A stretch of DNA of 64,000 nt, taken from positions 248,001 through 312,000 of the forward strand of contig FOIY01000002.1 of NCBI GenBank assembly GCA_900111435.1, written 5' to 3'. How positions within the stretch are numbered: the stretch's first letter is position 1; each line of letters starts with the position of its first letter. Source of the stretch: Ruminococcaceae bacterium KH2T8 (lineage in GTDB: Bacteria; Bacillota; Clostridia; Saccharofermentanales; Saccharofermentanaceae). Both the position numbers and the translations under genes were made by a program. Shown piece after piece: positions 54,301 to 61,341 of this stretch. The notes below the pieces were generated by a model. That model searched no databases and was not told the DNA's origin. It saw nothing but the letters and a program-made list of their open reading frames with translations.

Positions 54301-55235
54301 CAGTAATAGTCGTTGAAGACGGATGCGATATAACGCTGACATTCAAGGGAGACTGCTCCTTTGAAGGCAGTATATATGTTTCCGAGGATTCGAGCGTAGT
54401 ATTCGACGGCGACGGTAATGTCAAGGTCTATACCGACAGGCAGGATTATTACGGTATCGGTGCAGGTACAGAGAGCAGATGCGGTTCGATGCTGTTTGAT
54501 CTGACCGGCACTTTGTCAGTTGAATGTGAAGGTATGAACGGTGTTGGTATCGGTTCATGGGATGATTCGGAGTTTGCTATCGTCAACGGTAAGATGAAGA
54601 TCAAGCTTGGCGGTCAGAATGTTGTCGGTATCGGATCTGTGACAGGAAGCAGCAAGCTTTCGATCCGTGATACAAAGATCGATATCAGTTCTTCTGCATC
54701 TAACTGTGTGGCAGTAGGCGCGGGATGCGGCGGATCAGCGAAGATCGATATAAACCATATCTTTATGACTCAGATACTCGAGGGTAACAGGATCGTAGGT
54801 ATCGGTACGACAGGCGAACCTGCTGATGTCTTTATAACTAAATCCAATATCGTTTGCAACGCTATGGGCAGAGAGGCTGTCGGTATCGGTAATCTTAATG
54901 ATGACGGCGAAGCTGCAATCAAGATCGATAATGCAGCCGTAACGGTCAATACATCGGGTAACTGCTGCGCGTTCGGTACGAGAAGTCAGAAAGGGAAGTT
55001 CTCTGCTGTTAACGCCCGAGTCGTCTGCAGTGTTGATAATGAAAGCGATAAATTCATAGGTTCGATAGGTGGAGATCTGAATATCACTAATTGTGATGCA
55101 GTTCTTGTCCATAACGGAGACAGGCTCTCGATGAAGGATCTGTTCGGGCTTATGGGCAGGACCATTGGACCGCCTCCGGGAGCTCCGGGCGGACCTCCGG
55201 GTGGACCGGGAGGACCTCCGCCGCGACCGATTTGA
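51375..55235 (+). CDS. Sugar-sensor-like, GGDEF-degenerate, EAL phosphodiesterase with solenoid tail
   Basis: 1286 residues from ATG 51375; a GTG at 51366 is also possible. Residues 1 to about 290: LacI/ribose-binding-protein fold (KIAILIAQPEESNQ, ANDCMAIGAAKYL, DIAVVGYDTNDEG) without a signal peptide or DNA-binding domain. About 300-480: linker domain. About 485-635: GGDEF fold whose signature reads MGNGEF (548-553), so cyclase activity is unlikely. About 655-900: EAL with E673 (YEALMR), DDYGTGYSN (788 onward) and AEGVET (Glu845), all catalytic residues kept, so c-di-GMP hydrolysis is predicted. About 985-1240: about eight repeats containing GIG (YGIGAGTES, VGIGSWDD, VGIGSVTG and so on), resembling Cthe_2159-type beta-helices. 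Residues about 1265-1286: Gly/Pro tail. The whole protein appears cytoplasmic. It has its own promoter. Confidence 0.9.
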   Translation: MDIRKKIAILIAQPEESNQTRFLKGFVERAFKYDLDVCVFSMFQKYQNSPARETGDSSIFELIDYPTFDAFVVAIDTIQTPGVDQRIEQRLRDHFTGPVIFLDKEVEGFRSLFLDNINPIKKIISHLIEVHGYKDIAFLTGKSWHDHSQLRLQGYKDAMEEHGLKVNKERIFYGDFWYFSGESVAERLCKSTRGLPEVLACANDCMAIGAAKYLVSKGYKIPDDIAVVGYDTNDEGQHAPVPLTSAPIPMYDFGKYCADSIKALLDGGEISEFVSDVDLFIGSSCGCHNESIKPTFDIRPGWDTEMSQGRVNNAYNHMNEDMLLQSTFNGIINTIFTNTYQIRPFHSLNICLNEDWTTERSEFTDRMLHLIQCGSEGSNSDNLNFLRYYDKKDILSEIHEDFYKPRVFYFYPMHFENMCFGFTSVCYTDPAKVPGQEERTWIRNVILGLEQYRRKDTFVHNNSIIEDRLKREPVTGMYNYSGFVNQADSIIEKTSNFGRNIGVLAIDIKDLSVINNKLGHDAGDHIITALANMVAKVFNGRGSFCFCMGNGEFVAIKLTNENGENVIKSMYDKIIEQVVAYNNKAGEDGKLFVYSAIGGSTPVSSAELELLVNEVINQKNEKKGAKNAAANIKLSADEQRELECVRDILDNNLLTYHFQPIVNASNGEIYSYEALMRADIQPYLSPLKILKYAEHMERLYDVEKATFFNILKIMRERSDVFDGTRKLFINSIPGQRFNEEDREKFIEALGDYDDTVVIEFTEQTEFTDEEIAMMRDDFNGLKLETALDDYGTGYSNISNLLRYRPNYLKIDRMILSGIDENENKQFFVREMIRYAHKNNIKALAEGVETYEELKTVIELGVDLIQGYYTARPNGVIALSIDQKIKDQIKEINDLLMQKDISNVYTAGKEARIMLSQLAENGINLIDVYDAESTFHDFEIIGVPGQMMNIGVHIHSGYSGKIVLDNAFLSYLVGYNAVIVVEDGCDITLTFKGDCSFEGSIYVSEDSSVVFDGDGNVKVYTDRQDYYGIGAGTESRCGSMLFDLTGTLSVECEGMNGVGIGSWDDSEFAIVNGKMKIKLGGQNVVGIGSVTGSSKLSIRDTKIDISSSASNCVAVGAGCGGSAKIDINHIFMTQILEGNRIVGIGTTGEPADVFITKSNIVCNAMGREAVGIGNLNDDGEAAIKIDNAAVTVNTSGNCCAFGTRSQKGKFSAVNARVVCSVDNESDKFIGSIGGDLNITNCDAVLVHNGDRLSMKDLFGLMGRTIGPPPGAPGGPPGGPGGPPPRPI

Positions 55236-55279
55236 CCTCGGTTGATGTTTTTGGTAACATCACGTTAATCGAATATTTC

Positions 55280-55550
55280 AAGCGTTGATGAGGAACAGTA
55301 CCTTTCGATCTGATCTTACAGAGAGCTGTGTTTGGTGGAAGACAGTATTTCGGAAGTCAGGGAACTCGCCTCGGAGCTTCCGTTTGAACACCCTTTGCGG
55401 TAAGTAGATCAGGACGGCAGTCCCCCGTTACAGGGACAGGATATCGGTCTAAGGAGACCTGTATCCGGTGAGCGCATCCAATGACGGATGAATTAGAGTG
55501 GTACCGCGAATGCCCTTTCGTCTCTAACAAGATGAAAGGGCCTTTTTATT
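55280..55550 (+). promoter_or_regulatory. Leucine T-box riboswitch ahead of leuA
   Basis: A complete T-box leader: stem I with the AGAGAGCTGTG and TTGGTGGAAG elements, the likely specifier CTC (Leu) at 55375-55377 in the GGAACTCGCC context, and the T-box core GTGGTACCGCG near 55499. A terminator follows: GCCCTTTC (55512-55519) with GAAAGGGC (55534-55541), then TTTTTATT. Uncharged tRNA-Leu would favour antitermination and leuA expression. Confidence 0.93.
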
Positions 55551-55569
55551 TGTTTTGGAGGTAGATCAG

Positions 55570-57234
55570 ATGAACTATCAAAGGTATCACAAGATCCCTG
55601 AGGTTCAGTTAGAAGACCGTAAGTGGCCTTCTAAGGTTATTGAAAAGGCGCCTATATGGTGTTCGGTTGACTTAAGAGACGGTAATCAGGCTCTCGAAGT
55701 CCCGATGAACCTTATCCAGAAACTCGAATTCTTTGATCATCTCGTATCACTCGGCTTCAAGACGATCGAGATCGGATTTCCGGCGGCTTCTGAGACTGAC
55801 TATAACTTTTGCCGTGAACTCATAGACAGCAACAGGATCCCTGATGATGTTGCCATCCAGGTGCTGACACAGTCACGTCCTCATATAATAGAGAAGACTA
55901 TGGATGCCGTTTACGGTGCAAAGAACGTAGTCATCCATCTTTACAATTCCACTAGCACCTTGCAGCGTGATGTCGTTTTCGGGTTCGGACAGAAGGAGTG
56001 TCTCGATCTTGCAGTATCAGGTGCAAAGATGATCAAGGAATACCTCGATCAGGATGATAGCGGCACGAATTGGACCTTGGAGTATTCTCCAGAGAGCTTC
56101 TCGTCTACCGAGCCTGACTTTGCGGTAGCGATATGTGATGCCGTCGCTGATGTCTGGCAGCCGACTCCTGATAAGAAGATGATCGTGAATCTGCCTGAGA
56201 CCGTTGAATATACTCTGCCTAATGTTTATGCGGATATGATCGAATATTTCTGCACTAATACGAGATGGAGAGATTCGATCCTCGTATCGATCCATACACA
56301 TAATGACAGAGGTACGGGCGTAGCGGCTTCTGAGCTCGGCATTCTGGCAGGAGCCGACAGAGTGGAAGGCACGCTCTTCGGAAACGGTGAGAGGACCGGA
56401 AACGTCGATATCATAACGCTTGCCGTGAATATGATGATGCACGGTATTGATCCCGGGCTTGATTTCTCGGATATGGATCAGAGCATCGAGATCTACGAGC
56501 GCTGTACTAATATGCACGTCGAGCCAAGGCACCCCTGGGCCGGAAAGCTTGTATTTACGGCGTTCTCCGGATCTCATCAGGATGCTATCAATAAGGGTAA
56601 GAAGAGAATGGCCGAGACAGGCTCGGAGATCTGGGATGTTCCTTATCTTCCTATCGATCCTGCAGATGTCGGTCGCGATTACGAGCCCATCATCAGGATC
56701 AATGCACAGTCGGGAAGAGGCGGTGTGTCCTATGTCATGGAGCAGTATTTCGGAATCCAGCTGCCTAAGAACTTCCAGAAGGATTTCCTCAGCATCGTTA
56801 AGGATGAGACTGATTCTCGTGAGACTGAGCTTCTGCCTCAGCAGGTCTTCGAACTGTTTGATGATTACTACATTAATGTCATGGCACCTTATGCTCTCGA
56901 CAGGTTCAGCGAGCATGCACTTGGTGATAAGAAGTCTGAAGTTGAGGCAGTGATAACCGATAACGGCAAGGAAGTAACGATAAAGGGTACCGGTAAGGGC
57001 CTTCTCGATGCTTTCGTGAATGCTTTCGGAAGCTACACGAATACACAGTTCTCGATCAATATGTATAACGAGCATGCTATGAAGAGCGGTACGGATTCCG
57101 CAGCTATCACATATATCGAGATAAAGAGGGCATCGGACGGTCAGATCTTCCTCGGCGCGGGCGTATCGAGCTCTGTGACAAAGAGTTCCGTTCGTGCTAT
57201 CATTAGTGCGTATAACAGAATGATAAAGGAATAA
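55570..57234 (+). CDS. leuA: 2-isopropylmalate synthase, LeuA2 type
   Basis: 554 residues from ATG 55570 (TTGGAGG 8 nt upstream; an in-frame TTG overlaps the site). It condenses acetyl-CoA with 2-ketoisovalerate, the first step of leucine synthesis. Visible: SVDLRDGNQALEVPM, ETDYNFCRELID, STLQRDVVF, metal ligands in IHTHNDRGTGVAASELG and GTLFGNGERTGNVD. A C-terminal regulatory domain for leucine feedback runs from about 430. The N-terminus and length indicate the second (yeast-like) class. Control by the T-box fits. The other leu genes are not in the window. Confidence 0.96.
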   Translation: MNYQRYHKIPEVQLEDRKWPSKVIEKAPIWCSVDLRDGNQALEVPMNLIQKLEFFDHLVSLGFKTIEIGFPAASETDYNFCRELIDSNRIPDDVAIQVLTQSRPHIIEKTMDAVYGAKNVVIHLYNSTSTLQRDVVFGFGQKECLDLAVSGAKMIKEYLDQDDSGTNWTLEYSPESFSSTEPDFAVAICDAVADVWQPTPDKKMIVNLPETVEYTLPNVYADMIEYFCTNTRWRDSILVSIHTHNDRGTGVAASELGILAGADRVEGTLFGNGERTGNVDIITLAVNMMMHGIDPGLDFSDMDQSIEIYERCTNMHVEPRHPWAGKLVFTAFSGSHQDAINKGKKRMAETGSEIWDVPYLPIDPADVGRDYEPIIRINAQSGRGGVSYVMEQYFGIQLPKNFQKDFLSIVKDETDSRETELLPQQVFELFDDYYINVMAPYALDRFSEHALGDKKSEVEAVITDNGKEVTIKGTGKGLLDAFVNAFGSYTNTQFSINMYNEHAMKSGTDSAAITYIEIKRASDGQIFLGAGVSSSVTKSSVRAIISAYNRMIKE

Positions 57235-57238
57235 AAAA

Positions 57239-58339
57239 ATGAGTAATTACGATTATCTTATTGTCGGCGCAGGACTTTACGGCGCTATCTTTGCAAGAGA
57301 ACTTACGGATGCAGGTAAGAAGGTATTAGTCATCGATAAGCGTGACCATATCGCAGGAAATATCTATACGGAGTCTGTAGAGGGTATCAACGTTCATATC
57401 TACGGCGCTCATATCTTCCATACGAACGATAAGAGAGCATGGGAGTACGTTAACCGTTTCGCAGAGTTCAACCGCTATACGAATTCGCCCGTTGCTAACT
57501 ATAACGGAGAGCTCTATTCTCTGCCTTTCAACATGTATACGTTCAACAAGATGTGGGGCGTTGTAACACCTGATGAGGCAGCAGCTAAGATCGAAGAGCA
57601 GCGTAAGGCGGCAGGTATTACTGAGCCCAAGAACCTTGAAGAGCAGGCTATCAGCCTTGTAGGTACAGATATCTATGAAAAGCTCATCAAGGGATACACA
57701 CAGAAGCAGTGGGGCAGGCCTTGTACGGAGCTTCCTTCATTCATCATCAAGAGACTTCCCGTAAGGCTTACTTTCGATAATAACTACTTCAATGCTCTCT
57801 ATCAGGGTATCCCGATGGGCGGCTACACGAAGATGATCGAGAATATGCTCGACGGTATCGAGGTAAGACTCGGTGTTGATTATCTCGAGGAAAGAGAGAC
57901 TCTTGATAAGGTAGCTACAAAGATCGTATACACGGGTCCCATCGATGCTTTCTTTGACTATAAGCTCGGACCTTTGGAGTACAGATCGGTAAGATTTGAG
58001 ACTGAGGTTCTCGATATGCCTAATTTCCAGGGTAACGCAGTCGTTAACTATACTGACGATAAGACGCCTTTCACGAGGATCATCGAGCACAAGTTCTTTG
58101 AGTTCGGTACTCAGGAGAAGACTGTTATCAGCCGTGAGTACAGCTCGGCATGGAAGCTCGGCGATGAGCCTTATTATCCCGTAAATGACGATAAGAACGG
58201 TGCCCTGTATCAGGAATACAAGAAGCTCGCTGACGAGTGCAAGAATGTTATCTTCGGCGGACGTCTCGGTGAATACAAGTACTATGACATGGATGCCGTA
58301 GTAGTAAGAGCACTTGATGTAGTTTCAAAGGAAATCTGA
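57239..58339 (+). CDS. glf: UDP-galactopyranose mutase
   Basis: 366 residues, standard length. It converts UDP-galactopyranose to the furanose form for surface polysaccharides, using reduced FAD. Visible: GAGLYGAIFARELTDAGKKVLVIDKR (FAD), HIAGNIYTE, IHIYGAHIFHT-like block (VHIYGAHIFHTNDK), YTQKQWGRPCTELP and the C-terminal GRLGEYKYYDMD. It lies 4 nt after leuA, so it would share the leucine T-box control, an odd pairing. A terminator follows. Confidence 0.96.
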   Translation: MSNYDYLIVGAGLYGAIFARELTDAGKKVLVIDKRDHIAGNIYTESVEGINVHIYGAHIFHTNDKRAWEYVNRFAEFNRYTNSPVANYNGELYSLPFNMYTFNKMWGVVTPDEAAAKIEEQRKAAGITEPKNLEEQAISLVGTDIYEKLIKGYTQKQWGRPCTELPSFIIKRLPVRLTFDNNYFNALYQGIPMGGYTKMIENMLDGIEVRLGVDYLEERETLDKVATKIVYTGPIDAFFDYKLGPLEYRSVRFETEVLDMPNFQGNAVVNYTDDKTPFTRIIEHKFFEFGTQEKTVISREYSSAWKLGDEPYYPVNDDKNGALYQEYKKLADECKNVIFGGRLGEYKYYDMDAVVVRALDVVSKEI

Positions 58340-58358
58340 TAATTCAAACTCATGAACC

Positions 58359-58394
58359 AAAGGCTTCCGATTTATATGGTCGGAAGCCTTTTTT
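58359..58394. terminator. Shared bidirectional terminator of glf and the carboxypeptidase homologue
   Basis: AGGCTTCCGA (58361-58370) pairs with TCGGAAGCCT (58380-58389), with T's after the stem on the + strand and A's before it. The convergent gene ends 3 nt away. Confidence 0.9.
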
Positions 58395-58396
58395 CA

Positions 58397-59806
58397 TTAA
58401 AGCATCTTATTCTTATTCCTGAACTCGTCATCGTATCTTCTGATCCTGTGTCTCCTGAAGATGATCAGTGCGAAGAGGAGAATAAGAGCAAGTATCAGGA
58501 TGCCTGCTACCGTAAGAAGTATGTTCTTAAGTCCGGTCCATACAGTCTTCTTTGTAGGATTAACTTCTACGACCTTATCCTTTACGGCGATCTCGAGGTG
58601 GAGTACACCTACGATATAAGTCTTGCCGTCCGTATATGTCTTAAGGATCGGGATATCAAAGTTCTGTTCATCTGCATTAACATCGATCATGACTCCTGAG
58701 AGGTCAACGCTGTTGGTATTACCTCCGATGGTCCTGAATGCTGTCGTAGAGAAATAAGTCGAGAATTCCATCTCGGCAGACATAACGCAGAGCTTTGTAT
58801 CAAGAAGTGCTGCATTTATCTGGTTGATGGTGTCGTTATATACCGGAGTAAACTCGCCCGGTTCTACCATGACGGTAGTGAAAGCCGAATATCCGTATTC
58901 AAAGAGGTCTATCGTATCGCTGTATCTGGTCTCGTTATTAGTAGCGCCGAGTATTACGGTGATAAGGCGGCGTCCGTTCTTATCGGAAGCAGCAACCTGA
59001 GTATAACCTGCTCCGTCGGCGTATCCCGTCTTACCGCCGATATAGTAATCGTATGAGTATGCCTGAGTAGAGATGAATCTGTTGGCATTTGCGATGTTCC
59101 TGGTGTCGGCGTAAAGGTTAGTGGGCTGCATCGTATGCTGGAATGTCGTAGCGATCTCACGGAAGTCCTCGTGGTCGCAGCATTCATTAAGGATCAGAGC
59201 CATATCTCTTGCGGAGCTCTGATTAACGGCATCTCCGTTGGTAATACCGTAACAGGAGATGAAATTTGTATTCGTACAGCCGAGCTCAGCTGCCCTGGTA
59301 TTCATCATGCCGGCGAAAGCACCCTCTGAACCTGCTACCTTGATGGCAAGAGCCAGACAGGCATCGTTTGCGGACTGAAGAAGGGCACCGTAGATCATGT
59401 CCTTTACCGTGACAGTTTCGCCCTCTGTAAGACCTAATGTCTCAAATCCCTCGGGAATACCGATATACATGGACTGATCGATGTTTATAGTATCGTCCAT
59501 GTCGAGGTTTTCGAGTGCGAGGAGAACTGTCATGATGATCGTACATGTTGCGGGATTGATCTGCTGATCGATATTTCGCCCCATAAGGACGGAATCAGAC
59601 TGCGCGTCATAAAGGATATATGCAGTTCCCGTAGGATCGGGAGCATCGGGAAGTTCTTCGTTAAGAAGGTCTTCCTTTGATTCGTTTTGGGAAACTATAT
59701 CGTCGTCCGGGTTGTCGAACTGATCGTTCACGGCAAGGACCGTGGACGGAAATAACGTGATTACTGCGATACAAGTCGCAAGGAGTGATACCAGTACTTT
59801 TTTCAT
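58397..59806 (-). CDS. D-Ala-D-Ala carboxypeptidase homologue lacking SxxK
   Basis: 469 residues from ATG 59806, where a signal peptide begins (MKKVLVSLLATCIAVITLF, cut near residue 25); the longer frame is upstream noise. It has the layout of DacA/DacF-type penicillin-binding proteins: peptidase domain about 60-320, a DUF-like beta domain and a C-terminal membrane helix (about 430-452) with a basic tail. SxN is present (S145-A-N147) and KTG is present (259-261). The SxxK motif is replaced by T87-C-T-I90 in the INPATCTIIMTVLLALE context, so nucleophile Ser and base Lys are both missing. Classical activity is unlikely; it could be a regulatory pseudoenzyme. It has a leaderless start. Confidence 0.92.
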   Translation of the reverse strand: MKKVLVSLLATCIAVITLFPSTVLAVNDQFDNPDDDIVSQNESKEDLLNEELPDAPDPTGTAYILYDAQSDSVLMGRNIDQQINPATCTIIMTVLLALENLDMDDTINIDQSMYIGIPEGFETLGLTEGETVTVKDMIYGALLQSANDACLALAIKVAGSEGAFAGMMNTRAAELGCTNTNFISCYGITNGDAVNQSSARDMALILNECCDHEDFREIATTFQHTMQPTNLYADTRNIANANRFISTQAYSYDYYIGGKTGYADGAGYTQVAASDKNGRRLITVILGATNNETRYSDTIDLFEYGYSAFTTVMVEPGEFTPVYNDTINQINAALLDTKLCVMSAEMEFSTYFSTTAFRTIGGNTNSVDLSGVMIDVNADEQNFDIPILKTYTDGKTYIVGVLHLEIAVKDKVVEVNPTKKTVWTGLKNILLTVAGILILALILLFALIIFRRHRIRRYDDEFRNKNKML

Positions 59807-59813
59807 AAATATA

Positions 59814-59819
59814 ATTATA
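59814..59819 (-). promoter_or_regulatory. -10 box of the carboxypeptidase homologue, 7 nt before its ATG
   Basis: TATAAT on the minus strand (59819-59814), then 7 nt, then ATG at 59806. There is no ribosome site. It overlaps the likely -35 region of the divergent miaB promoter. Confidence 0.55.
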
Positions 59820-59839
59820 ACAAAAGAGCTATTTTTTAG

Positions 59840-59845
59840 TATAAT
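59840..59845 (+). promoter_or_regulatory. -10 box of miaB
   Basis: TATAAT (59840-59845), with a weak -35 ATAACA (59817-59822, 17 nt apart). A leader of about 23 nt carries GAGGT before ATG 59875. Confidence 0.55.
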
Positions 59846-59874
59846 CATTTGGTAACAATAAATGAGGTAATGAC

Positions 59875-61341
59875 ATGGCAATCGTTAGGATAGGATCAGA
59901 TGAGCTGAAGCAGCAGGAACAGGCTGTTCAGACGCTCAGGGGATATTTCGCAAAGCTCTCGGCAGATAAGGGCAGATCTTTGACATACAGTATCAGAACA
60001 TACGGATGTCAGCTCAATGAGGCCGATTCCGAGAAACTTCACGGAATGCTTTCGCTAATGGGACTTGCTAAGACAGATGAGTCTTCTGCTCCCGATGTGG
60101 TCCTTCTTAATACATGTGCAATCAGAGAAAATGCAGAAGACAGGCTCTTTGGTAACCTCGGTGAATTCAAGGCTGACAAGAAGAAAAACAAGGATATGCT
60201 CATCATCGTCTGCGGATGCATGATGAAGGTCGAGGAGAATGTTAATAGGATCAAGAACAGTTTTCCTTATGTAGATCTCGTATTCGATCCCCAGCAGATC
60301 CATAATTTCCCGATCCTTCTCGAAGATACGGTCAAGAGCAGAAAGAGGCATATCGATATCTCTGATGTTGACTATATCGCAGAGGATAATTTCCTTCCGA
60401 TAGAAAGACAGAGAAAGTTCAGAGCTCTCGTACCCATCATGTACGGATGCAATAATTTCTGTGCTTACTGCATCGTTCCTTATACGAGAGGCAGGGAGAG
60501 GTCGAGAGATTTCGATCTTCTGATCACAGAGCTCAAGGATCTCGCTTCCAAGGGTTACAAGGAAGTAATGCTCCTCGGGCAAAATGTTAATTCGTACGGA
60601 TATGATGATCCCGAAGGCAGGTCTTTCCCCGAGCTTCTTTGTGAAGTCGCTAAAATCGAAGGTTTTTCAAGGATCAGGTTCATGTCTTCGCATCCCAAGG
60701 ATATATCCGATGAAGTTATCGATATCATGGCTTCAAACAGCAATATCGAGACGCATCTTCATCTGCCGCTCCAGTCCGGTTCTGATAAGGTGTTAAAGCT
60801 CATGAACAGGCCATATACTGCGGAGAAGTTCATGCATACCGTAAAGCTCTTCAGGGAGAAGGTCCCTCATGGCGCTATTTCTACGGATATCATCGTAGGG
60901 TTCCCAGGTGAGACTGAGGAGGATTTCGAGGAGACATTAAAGATAGTTGCTGAAGCTAAGTTCGATTCTGCTTTTACATTCCAGTATTCCGAGCGTCCCG
61001 GTACAAGAGCAGTCAATATGCCCGATAAGGTACCGCATGATGTGGTCACCGAGAGATTCTCAAGACTTCTGAAGCTTCAAAATGACCTCGCTTTCGAGTC
61101 TAATAAGTCCAAGGTCGGACTTACCGAAGAGGTGCTTATCGAAGGAATGAGCTCTACAGCTGAGGATATCCTTACGGGAAGGACCAGGTCCAATCATCTT
61201 GTTAACTTTACGATACCGGATGATCTCAAGATCCCCGGTTATTCGTCTTCTGATTACGAAGGGCTCCTGTGCAATGTAAAGATCACTGCCGCAAAGCCTT
61301 ATTCTGTCGAAGGTATAATGGAGAATCTGATAGATGACTGA
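59875..61341 (+). CDS. miaB: tRNA-2-methylthio-N6-dimethylallyladenosine synthase
   Basis: 488 residues. It adds the methylthio group to i6A37 of tRNA. N-terminal UPF0004 domain with the auxiliary-cluster Cys (RTYGCQLNEADSE, LLNTCAIRENAEDR and VCGCM). The radical SAM cluster is in YGCNNFCAYCIVPYTRGRERSR. The barrel carries MLLGQNVNSYG and HLPLQSGSDKVL, and there is a C-terminal TRAM domain (about 415-485). The first 45 residues are an N-terminal extension common in Firmicutes. It overlaps mutS by 8 nt. Confidence 0.97.
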   Translation: MAIVRIGSDELKQQEQAVQTLRGYFAKLSADKGRSLTYSIRTYGCQLNEADSEKLHGMLSLMGLAKTDESSAPDVVLLNTCAIRENAEDRLFGNLGEFKADKKKNKDMLIIVCGCMMKVEENVNRIKNSFPYVDLVFDPQQIHNFPILLEDTVKSRKRHIDISDVDYIAEDNFLPIERQRKFRALVPIMYGCNNFCAYCIVPYTRGRERSRDFDLLITELKDLASKGYKEVMLLGQNVNSYGYDDPEGRSFPELLCEVAKIEGFSRIRFMSSHPKDISDEVIDIMASNSNIETHLHLPLQSGSDKVLKLMNRPYTAEKFMHTVKLFREKVPHGAISTDIIVGFPGETEEDFEETLKIVAEAKFDSAFTFQYSERPGTRAVNMPDKVPHDVVTERFSRLLKLQNDLAFESNKSKVGLTEEVLIEGMSSTAEDILTGRTRSNHLVNFTIPDDLKIPGYSSSDYEGLLCNVKITAAKPYSVEGIMENLIDD

